Of a DNA stretch of 64,000 bases, positions 54,816 through 64,000 are shown in pieces. Source of the DNA: Aotearoamyces nothofagi (taxonomy: Eukaryota > Ascomycota > Leotiomycetes > Leotiales > Tympanidaceae); the NCBI GenBank assembly GCA_015345905.1, contig JADDTR010000016.1, positions 128,631 through 192,630 of the forward strand, read 5' to 3'. A model generated the notes under the pieces. The model worked only from the letters and a program-made list of their open reading frames with translations. It searched no databases and was not told where the DNA came from. Position numbers and translations under genes: made by a program. Position 1 is the stretch's first letter. Every line of letters starts with the position of its first letter.

Positions 54816-55611
54816 TGTTGCGTTGGTAGATTAATATGGGACGTTGTGCAAAAGCCCACACCGAACTTGGATGTATAGAAAACCGAAAAGTATTTTATCG
54901 CGATAAGATTGAGCGCCAAGATTTCGTGAAGATCAGTGCCTAATGTACAAGGCACATAGTAGCCGGCGAACATGATTCCGTGGACCCTTCGCGAGCACCC
55001 GCCAAAATTGTAGCCAAGTGCACAACGCGGCCGTTGTTCTCACGTACTAAGGTATAAGATAGCCGCCGGGCCCTCAGCTTGAACGTCGACATGTCGGTTA
55101 TAGCCAGAGCAAACTCTACTGGTATACTTTATGGTAAGCTAGATACTGAAAATAGCCAGTTGCATTGAGCCTTTGAGGTATTGCTCAAGTGTTTTGGCCG
55201 AGCATTCTAGCCAATGCTGCAAGTTGAGATATCGTCCGTTAAAATCCTCTGTAGCCAGTTTAACCTCATGGATCATCAATATTCAGAGCTGATATTGCTT
55301 GCTTTTACATTGTAAACATCGTAGGTCGAGCAACTATAGAGAAATCCGTTGATTGGTGGAGTATTGCCGAACGATCCGTTTTAGAGGCATTCGTGCCTTA
55401 GGCATCTATACATCAAAGTGGGTACTGGTCCTACGCCACGGACTGCTGTCTCCCGGCTCAAACTCCCTTGATGTCACTCACATGTGTTTTTAAGGGACGT
55501 AGCCACCCGAAACAAAAATCCCAACAACATCAAGAATATCATGGAACTTGGATCTCTAAACATTTTATAACATTTTATAACATTTTAAAGCAGTCATTAG
55601 CTGCTACTACG
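54816..55611. promoter_or_regulatory. divergent promoter region of NUG1 and the HAD phosphatase gene
   Basis: About 800 bp between outward-reading genes. A CATTTTATAA triplication sits about 30-60 bp before the phosphatase ATG (near 55560-55587), a possible TATA-like element. Nothing else assigned. Confidence 0.5.
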
Positions 55612-56549
55612 ATGGGATCTCAGGCAGCATCATTCTCGGCCCCGCCGCAACAGGTGGCCTTCAAAGGTATCCTCTTCGATATGGATGGGACAATTATAGA
55701 CTCCACAGATGCGGTTATCAAGCACTGGCATAGGTAGGCTCGGGCTATCCGCAAGGCGCTTACGCGCAGCTGATGAACACTACTAATGGCATATGCAGTA
55801 TAGGCAAAGAATTGGGGTTGGATCCGGACGTCATCCTCGAGACGAGTCACGGAAGGAGGAGTATTGATGTTTTGAAAATGCTTTGTCCGGAGAAGGCAAA
55901 TTGGGAATGTAAGTCTAGATGTTATTCAAAACGATTTGCTGTCTCGATCCTCGCTTTCTTTTTTCTTTAGTAATTGCCTCATTGGGAGTTGACAATTTAT
56001 CTTCCGAGGGAAATGTTCTCGGAATCAAGACAGGACTGGACTGATTGTGATGCAGATGTGGGCCATATGGAGGGTCTCATACCCATCAAATATGGGCAAG
56101 ATGCTGTCGAAATTCCTGGGGCGCGCTCGCTCGTCGAAGCTTGCACCACAGTTGATGTTCCATGGGCCATAGTAACTTCTGGGAGCAGCTCACTCGTAAA
56201 GGGCTGGCTTGAAATCATGAACATCCCAACTCCCGATCACCTTGTGGTTGCTGAAGATGTAGCCAATGGGAAGCCTGACCCTCAGGGTTACCAAATAGGG
56301 CTTTCAAAGCTTGGTTTGAAAGCATCCGGGGGTGAGGTATTGGTCCTTGAAGATAGTCCCGCGGGGATTAGGGCAGGCAGGGCCGCCGGTTGTAAAGTGC
56401 TCGGTGTCGTGACGACGCATACAGTAGAGCAAGTCGTTCAGGCTGGCGCGGACTGGGTAGTACGGGATTTGCAGAGCGTCACAGTTGCTGGAAAGGGAGA
56501 AAATGGAGGAGTGATATTAGAAATCCGGGATGCTTGGGTCGTTAGATAA
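55612..56549 (+). CDS. HAD-family sugar/glycerol phosphatase (GPP1/DOG-like)
   Basis: Exons 55612-55733, 55799-55908 and 56056-56549 give 241 residues; introns are 65 nt (TACTAAT branch site) and 147 nt. Family members dephosphorylate glycerol-3-phosphate (osmolyte glycerol synthesis) or 2-deoxyglucose-6-phosphate. All four HAD motifs are present: GILFDMDGT (nucleophile Asp23, acid/base Asp25), VTSGSS, NGKPDP (Lys) and LEDSPAGIRAG. The cap region HWHSIGKELGLDPDVILE and SHGRRSIDVLKML matches the fungal group. The frame is open upstream to 55468, but MGSQAASFSAPP at 55612 is the usual kind of start. In the second intron other acceptors exist; the one used restores NWEYVGHMEGLIP, which fits the family. 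The exact substrate cannot be read from sequence. Confidence 0.88.
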
Positions 56550-57365
56550 GAAAACATTGTGCAGATTCATGCCATGGTCGCATTAGATTGGGTTGAAGTA
56601 ATTCGACAGAGTCAGCTCTGTCGACCCAGGGAATGTCATATAGACTCTTTTAGATTATAGAATTACTCTTAGCTTTTATTATCTTAATCAACTCATCTCT
56701 TACCATCATTACGAAGTTACTCATCAAGGAAAAGATTCCGCCAGTTATCAACGACGTTCTTTTATTAGTTAGACTCTTATTACTCCAACGTAACCTATCA
56801 CTTCAGTGCCTGTCATATAATCATATAAGAGACAACTAACCTATAGAATAAAAGCACCACGAAATGCAAATAGTGTCTCAACTATTTCTTACAGAGGCTG
56901 CTGCTAGATGGTTTGAGATAATGAGAGAGCTGCTCGTTCAATTTTTACACCGGCCAAAAAAGATGCCATCCCAATACAGTACCGGCAGTGCAACAGTACA
57001 TGCCAGAAATCAGGACTGACCTTTATTAAATTCCAGCGTGATGGGGTGGACATTGCGTGATGTGACGCGCTTTCGGTGGAGTCCTGCAAGGGCGAGCGAG
57101 ATAAGGGGTTATATTGGTCTTACCATCAACACCATCACTTACTTCATATTCGCCAACTTCGACTTAAGACATGAAAATCCCTGAAACCATACGGCCATGG
57201 CATCGCAGAGTCCTACTGTAGTGCTGGGAGCCTTATGAGCACTACTAGTACGGCTCGTGGCGTCCCAGCGTACCAAACCTGATCTATAGAGCCTAACGTA
57301 TGATGTCTCTCTGAGATCTTACTTGGGTAGAGGGTACCAAGATATGACGGGCCTCAAACAAGGAG

Positions 57366-57987
57366 ATGGTAGCCAACGGTGTGACCATTCTGCTCCCTCG
57401 GGTCGGACTATTGATGAATGTGCAAGTGCATTTTGTGTGCCACGTGGGTGGCAATTCCATCGATTTGGAAGCGGGACATCACGAGCCCGTCGATGTGGAA
57501 GCTGTGCATGGCTTAGCTAAATCCCAGCCATTTGAGGTATGAATTCAGGTAGTACTTCACTTGCAATATGGATTCTTCTTAAACTTTACTGTGTGCAAAT
57601 CTCCAGAAGATAAAAAGTATTCTAGAAGCTCACCAGATTTGGCTATTAGTACGAGGTGTAGGCGGGTGTCTTGGAGCTTGTATACTCGTACTGGAGCTGC
57701 TGGAAGGCTTGACGAGATGTTCAGTCTTGCGGATCTTGAACAAGGTATGGACTCACTACGTCTACTCCAAGATCGAGCACTTTGCACATCTATTTGACAG
57801 CAACATTGAGCAAATGCTATTACCCGAGTATAGTCAATTCAGCAGGCGGATAGATAGTCGAGATAGTCGCTACGCGTTACGGTGTACGGCGAACTGCGTA
57901 CGGCTTATGGCGCTGTATCACAGACTCGCAGGGGCGGGACTATTGAAAAATGATGTAGTACAATCCCTCGAGCCTCGATCCCTCTAG
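57366..57987 (+). CDS. uncertain two-exon gene candidate, function unknown
   Basis: If 57537-57606 is an intron (donor GTATGA, acceptor CTCCAG, 70 nt), exons 57366-57536 and 57607-57987 join in phase to 183 residues. The start is MVANGVTILLPRVGLLMNVQ, with VHFVCHVGGNSIDLEAGHH after it. The second exon begins KIKSILEAHQIWLLVRGVGG and includes a hydrophobic stretch WLLVRGVGG to LVLELLEGL that could be a membrane helix. No family recognised, the branch site is weak and upstream context is poor. It could equally be chance open frame or the remains of a gene. Confidence 0.22.
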
Positions 57988-58451
57988 CCGGCTCTCAGTC
58001 TCTCGCGGGAAATAGATCCCAGGACCACGGTGATGGCGAAGCCATGGAATGGGTCGAACGGTCGGAGCCTTGAACCCGAGTTTGCTAATTCGTGACGAAT
58101 GCACGCCGATGACGAAATGGACGTCTCATCCTGAGTACGGAGCTACATGTATGCTGTAGGCCGTCTAGAATGCAAGGACCCAACGGACGTCTTGTTTTTA
58201 CTGCAGAGGAAAATGATGTGATGCAGGGGAAGATCGTAATTTTCAGTGAGACACTATCTCGTGGCAAGAAAATGTTCAAGGCCGGTGTGGCTTCGAAGGG
58301 GAGGATATACTTTGACTCCAATCTCAAGTCACGCGCAGTGTCCAAATGACTCGCTATATCCACCTGGGATCGCTGGGTTGACGGAACTGAGAGCATACTC
58401 GGGGCTGCAGCCGCGATCTTTGATTATCTCCAGCTACAAATTTTATAGGAT

Positions 58452-58475
58452 GAGACAAGGAGACAAGGAGACAAG
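58452..58475. repeat. GAGACAAG x3 repeat
   Basis: Three copies of an 8-bp unit. Confidence 0.75.
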
Positions 58476-60553
58476 ATAAACTCCCCCTCGTTGCTGCTCA
58501 GGCACGACTGGTAGGTAGTGCTGTGCATGCGTTGCATGGGTGCTGAGAATCTTACTGGCGGCGCCGGACATGTCTTTTTTGTGCATGCTGTGCTTGCATG
58601 AGAATCTTATACACATACATATTAGTGCAGGCCAAAGAAAGGAAGTTGTCTAAATTGATAAGGAGAGGGACTACTACGTATTATTGGTCCTCGTTAGAGC
58701 GAGATGTGCCTGGGAATAGATAAGTTAAAAGAAGCAAATATCTCAAGGCGGTGACGACCGCCAGATTACTCATACATTACTATATATTATCCGCAAGTTA
58801 TTAACCTGTAGTTGTCGCCGGGTGATCATGGACGACTGCTTCGCTCATACGGAGTACTTGTATATATAAATAACGGTAGGATGGTCTGCCCTGTTTAGGA
58901 GGCGTTGTGGGACAGTGGAGGTACATCATGACCGTATGAGAGAGGATATTATCTCATTCTGCTCGCCCATCCTCTCAGCCTGGTAATAATGGCACTCTGG
59001 TTAGAGAGGGCCGAACACCGGGTGACTTTTGACTTTCCACCTTCAGCCCTTGACAGCAGCCAGCATGTAGGAAGGATGATGAAGTCCGGACGGACCCGGC
59101 TGACCTGTACTACTGGGATAGATCAGGATTCTTGCATCTCCATAACCCTGCATCGCCATCACAATAAACCCTTCATCCACGTACCACGTGGCTGCTGAGA
59201 CCGTGACTCGCATATGGAATAGAGACGAATGCCAATGTTCCCAGTCACCCATTATCCATGCCGATGAGATTTGTGATAATATCGCCACTGAGATTTTCAA
59301 GCAAGTGGGACATGGCAAGGGGTGCGAGTGGCTAGACCGTAGATCATTCTCTCTTTCGCCAGAGGGTGTCTTGTCTGTTGATGGTGGAGAAGAGGATGAA
59401 TGCGATGCCACATCAGTGGCCTAATGATTCTCCCTTCCCCAGTCAGGATCTTTTGATGGTCTGGCCAGCTCGAGGATTGCAACGTCGTTCTCAGAGCTCG
59501 AGAGAGGTGGGGAAATCTTCCACCATCCGTCCTCTACAGCTGTCATATGATTGGCCCGGTGGGCTATAGTTCTGAAGACTCGTATAGTAGTACTCTAATA
59601 CTTACTGGAGTGCATACGGATACTGGTAGTACTAGATAGAGACGGCGATCCGTAGATAGATGGCGGGTATAGTACTGGCTTCCCCAGGACTAGCTCTACG
59701 GAGTTCGCATTGAGTTGAGCTGTCCCAAGGGTGCCACGAGGATTTCCAGAGGATGTTCCTCAGAGCAGCGAAGAGGCGGTGGAGGCATGATCATTGCAGG
59801 GGAAAGCGAAATGATAAACGAGATGCTTGTACGAAGTGGCCTGTGTGCCTGTTGGCACTTAACAGGGCGTTACAGACGGGCAGTAAGCACGTAATACTGA
59901 GTGATGGGCAGGCAGGCACAGCAGGGTTGGCCATGACAGCAATGATAACCATAGCATTGGCAAAGTACAACAAGGCGAGTTCACAGACATGGAGACCTGC
60001 AGGCATGGTCTGCTCTGTTCAGGCTTCAGCAGACTGCAGCAACCTGTCCTTGCAAGGCCGGCGGCAGCAAGGGCTGGCCATGGCCATGGCATTATCAACA
60101 CGGGGTGCACTATCGCGACTGCCAACGCTTTGATTTATATGGAGATGCGGGCTTGGTCGGAAACCCAGCACACTGCACAGTATGCACTGGCATCCGTAAG
60201 CTCGCAGTTGTTCGCTTTGGTTTCTGCGTCCCATGTACAGCTCCAAAGGCCCTCGGCCAACCCCAATCACACCCAGTCGTATGTCGCATGTCGCATGTCT
60301 CAGCAAATGCCGAGATTGATAATCAACATTCAGCATCCAGCTCGGGACCTCTTGCGACTCTGGCGGAGGACTCTGGGACGGCTGGTTGACGCAGAGCACG
60401 TCTCCGCATCACCGGGGATACGACTCCGTCCTTCCACGGGCCTCTCTGTACGGAGTACGCAGCGCGTAGCAGTATGCCACTTCAGAGTGGCCGTCGAGAG
60501 CTGACGACGTAGTACCTCCGTACCTACTGCACTCGCAAGAGAATGACGAGTAT

Positions 60554-60592
60554 GAGTAACGAGTTACGAGTAACGAGTAACGAGTAACGAGT
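60554..60592. repeat. GAGTAAC heptamer repeat
   Basis: About five copies of a 7-bp unit, one with GAGTTAC. Confidence 0.8.
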
Positions 60593-61184
60593 GAAGAGGA
60601 ATGGCCAGATCAGCTGCGAGGGTATCACCGACCTTAACATGTACCGTCCGGTAGGCTCGCCTTGGCGCTCTGTCGGGGCTCGGGGCTCGGGGACTCGGAG
60701 GCTCGATCCGCCCGCCCCTATCTCTGCCCTCGAGGATCTCGAGGATGTGATTGGAGCTTGGGCCGATGATCGATTGCTGGAGGTCGAGCGAGCTGGCGCG
60801 CGCGATAAAGCACGGGAAGCGGGAAGGGACTGCCCGCGAGTCGCCGCCCATTCTCGCAGTACGGTGCTGTGGCCGCGGGGACGGTCCTGCGGTACGGTAC
60901 TGGGCGTACAGTACCGCAGCGGTCTGCGTGTCTTGTTCGCAGGAGTACCTCGGGAGTCCAGTCCAGTTCACTGCAGCCCAGCTCCAGTTCGCTGCAGAGG
61001 CCTTGGCACTGAGAGCAGCCACCGGGCCAGAGACGTAGCCTCGGTCTCTTCAGGGTCTGGGCGGCTGTAGAGCCACCAGGACACAAGGAGAGGAGGCTGT
61101 CGCCCCCGACACAGCCAGGCCAAGTCTGGCTCTTGCAATCTGGGAGGACTCCCCTTTCTACCCTGCGTCTTACTCGGGGCCCTC

Positions 61185-61221
61185 GGGGTCCTTCGGGTCC
61201 TTCGGGTCCTTCGGGTCCTTT
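61185..61221. repeat. GGGTCCTTC x4 repeat
   Basis: Four near-exact copies of a 9-bp unit. Confidence 0.8.
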
Positions 61222-63959
61222 CTTCGCAGGAAACCGTGCCATACGTCGAGTGCGAGTCGCGGAGTGGGAGCCGCGGATGGTGGTGTATCAACGCACCGGC
61301 CGTAGCCTATTAGTTTTAGTCTCGGCCTCTGCCGGGCAGGCACCGTGCCGACAATGGAACCCACCGTTGCCGTCCGTCGAGCTTGTGCTAAATTGTTACT
61401 TACAGTAACTGTACTGTCTGTACTCAGCCATATGTATATATGTGTATCTTCACAACATGGCCAATCTGGGGTCCCAATTACAGTTCCCCTCCGATGTCCC
61501 ATCCATCCACAAGCTCGGCCCTCCGTGGGTCACAGCCTTCTTTGCCGGTAGCCAGTTACTACCTACCTATCTACCTCCCCTATGTAGCGCAGCATATCCA
61601 CTGGCGACGGAATCTGCCAACCCACATAGGTCCTCCTCGTGTGGCAGACGGCAGACTGCAGTCCCTTGGAGGGAGGAGAAGGATGCCACGAAGAAAGGGG
61701 ATTATTATGGCTACGATTACTATTATTAAACCAAAAATAGACCTATGTCGCGCGTCCCGTCTCGTACAACGCGTCCCGGATATTCGGTGGTGATGATGAT
61801 GATATATCATCTTATCTTCCACACCTTCCCTTGTCCCATCTTCTGTGTTTTCCGGGGGAGTACGTACCACTGTAGAGGCCAGGTCATTCACGTCATGGGC
61901 TTCATAATGCGCAATGTTGATATAGTAGGTATACGTGTATATGATCGTTTAGCTAACCTTGCCGATGAAGGGGAAATGACATCTTTATGCGCCCTTGGTG
62001 TTCTGTGGTGAGGTCGGTTTGTCTGCAGCAAATCTTTTTCTCTTCCGGGAGATTAGGGCAGTGAACTAATTGCTCACCCAATGGAGTTGTGAACTATAGA
62101 CGCATCGTAGTTGTTTCTACTATGGCAAAGGAGGGTTGATATTGACTGACTCGTGAATCACCAGGGTTGGCGTAAGGTGATTTATGTTATTGTATGTACA
62201 GAGTGCACGCCGCCAGTGATAATGACAGATCCTTGCGGCGTACCTGAGAATTATGAATACCGTGCCAGGTTGCTCTATCTAGGCAGGTACCGTACGACGT
62301 CAATCACGGGCTGTGCAGCGCAGGCGAGCTGGTGCAAAAGTGTAATCTGGGCTGTACCTTGTTCGAGTGTGCGCGTATGCTTTGTATTCTCTCAATGCAA
62401 AATCTTGAAACTTCAGCCGTCTGGCGAGCTGAGGGTGCTGGAATAGTGTGCTCGTGCACGCCGTGAAATAGGGTAGATAGTCCAGTACCTGGTGCACGGG
62501 ATGCTTCGTACTGGATCTGTTGTCTTTGTCTGTATCGTCCCATGATGAAGCGGGAAGAGAGTTCAGACGAAGTGCCCAGCAAGTACAGGGGCACAGGTAG
62601 CTTGCACTTCCAAGTTTATCCGTTACAAAGCTACCGCGTTATACACACATAATACATACTGTACACCTGTACAGAGCAGCTGGCTGATAGCAGTACTTCA
62701 TCTTAATATTCAAAGACTCAGGCGGATCTGGTATCAGCTTACAGCAGTGCGTGGTGTCGGATATGCCTGGGAGCTGCAAGTTGCAGGCTTGGGAAGCTGG
62801 CATGCATTCCGAGTCCGCTCGAAGAGCCGGTAACTGGGGCTGACGGCTAATCGAAGTGGTGGCCTCACACACGCCTTACATGCTCTGCTACCCAGTATCA
62901 AGGTATTTTCTGTATTATAACTCCGTAAGTATTAGCGACCGAGCGACCTTGCATGTGTCAAATGAGCGGTTTACCTAGCGGAAGACACCGAGTACCTACC
63001 TAGGTAACTCGTAAGTTGCAACTGATCAGAGGAGAGACTTTAGTCACTGCCCCTAGAGTGTGCTGTCGCTGTCGCGGTCGCTGTCGTTGTTTATGTTGCA
63101 TTAACTCTGTCGGCATCTTGCATCATACGCCGGGCTAACCTGTCAAATCAGGCCAGGCACTACTATATCGCAAGTCGTGCGAGCTACCGTCCAGCCAGAG
63201 CGCACTTGCATCCGTACCTAAGGTACTCCCTGAGGTAAGGTAGTCCCATCGAGTAAGGAGCACACAGTACTCGAGCAAAGGTGCTGGAGACTGGAGTGTG
63301 CATACTGGATATGCATGCATGCACCAGTATGTACGGAGGACTGCTGTATGTAGCTATGTATCTCTAGTCGTACTTCAACCACCCAAGGGAAGCTTTGGCT
63401 TGTTGGCGAACAGCAGAAATCCAAGATCTCAGACGCCTCGCCATGGTGGTTGTCGTGAACCAGCCTTGCAGAGAAGGCGTGAACCCCATCGGACCTTGCT
63501 TGTTGTGTCTATAAGGAGTAAAGGCAGGCTGTCGCTGGCGGAACTGGCAGAGCAGTAAGTGCTTGCCCTGCCGAAAGTTAGCACAGGCTGCTATACTCCG
63601 CAAGGAACATATCGCAGGAGCTTCTGTCTCACGACGGGAACAGGGACAGTAGACAGCTGTCACTCCGTAGCTCTTGAAGCCGAGCTTCTTACGCAGGGAG
63701 TGTCGGAGGCACGGTGCAACAAGGGCTAAACAGGTGGTACAGTACAGTGCAGGCAGGACTGTAGAGTCTCCCAGCGTGCAATTTCACCCGTGTAGGCCCT
63801 CGGTCGCGGCGCGTTTCCTGACTTTGGCGGTGTTCTGTGGATGTGACGGAGCATGGATGATGATGGGCTGGTAGCGGGCCTGCTACGCTACAGTAGCGGT
63901 CTCGCAAGCTGCAGCTTGCGACATCCCGGAAAGCAGGCGGCATGGCGTGGACGGCCCAA

Positions 63960-64000
63960 CAGCCAGCAGCCAGCAGCCCACAGCCAGCAGCCAGCAGCCG
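63960..64000. repeat. AGCCAGC heptamer array running off the window
   Basis: About six copies of a 7-bp unit with one CAGCCCA variant; the array reaches the last base, so its full length is unknown. Confidence 0.75.

Larger units (their letters stand above)
56550..64000. other. gene-poor right end of the window
   Basis: About 7.5 kb with one weak gene candidate (57366-57987). 56.5-59.7 kb is AT-rich to mixed; 60.5-61.3 kb is GC-rich with repeats. TACGGAGTA words are at 58848-58856 and 60449-60457. None of the remaining open frames (up to about 174 codons, in the GC-rich part) has a recognisable domain. Confidence 0.5.

Noticed and set aside
55468-55611. Upstream in-frame start for the HAD phosphatase
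   Set aside because: The added residues look non-coding and include the CATTTTATAA repeat; MGSQAASFS is a typical start for this family.
1-64000. tRNA, rRNA, CRISPR array, transposon or virus-like element
   Set aside because: No tRNA box B with matching arms, no rRNA signature, no regularly spaced direct repeats with unique spacers, and no transposase, reverse transcriptase or capsid-like reading frame seen by eye.

Overview
The window is nuclear DNA of a filamentous ascomycete (Pezizomycotina). Three things support this. A Woronin-body protein HEX1 gene, a family restricted to that group, is present. The genes are interrupted by short introns (mostly 47-150 nt) with GTAAGT-like donors, CTAAC/CTGAC-like branch sites and YAG acceptors. 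The remaining genes are typical single-copy fungal housekeeping genes. The HEX1 N-terminus (MGYYDDDGHYHSFR) recalls Eurotiomycete proteins, but class and species cannot be fixed from sequence alone. No tRNA, rRNA, CRISPR, virus-like element or intact transposon was recognised.

Layout. 0-6.7 kb is mostly non-coding, with one small CxxC-protein gene. 6.7-10.4 kb holds PLC1 (phosphoinositide phospholipase C, minus), divergent from a small cupin gene. 12.7-16.8 kb holds a large disordered protein with an N-myristoylation signal. 17.4-28.3 kb holds three minus-strand genes: HEX1, RQC2 (ribosome quality control) and an ammonium transporter. 32.3-36.4 kb holds SSK2-type MAPKKK (HOG pathway). 37.4-41.8 kb holds SLD3 and DPB4, two DNA-replication genes in tandem. 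42.9-45.1 kb holds an RSC7/SWP82-family chromatin-remodeller subunit. 50.0-54.8 kb holds DIS3 and NUG1, convergent and 110 bp apart, both in RNA/ribosome maturation. 55.6-56.5 kb holds a HAD phosphatase of the glycerol-3-phosphatase/2-deoxyglucose-6-phosphatase family. From 56.5 kb to the end is gene-poor, with one weak two-exon candidate.

Gene-poor stretches are long (1.3-6.7, 10.4-12.7, 18.1-21.6, 28.3-32.3, 45.1-50.0 and 56.5-64 kb). They alternate AT-richer DNA with GC-rich blocks full of short tandem repeats, mostly 5-10 bp units. They also carry dispersed words such as GTACAGT/ACTGTAC and the 9-mer TACGGAGTA, which I did not find in the coding exons. Open frames of 100-200 codons in those blocks look like by-products of low stop-codon density, so I do not annotate them.

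The observations most worth a second look are an ATG-less in-frame extension upstream of HEX1, a decayed roughly 60-bp tandem repeat at 25.7-26.2 kb, the intergenic-only word families, and a cluster of CDK-type sites in the SLD3 tail. I did not find a convincing new multi-gene system.
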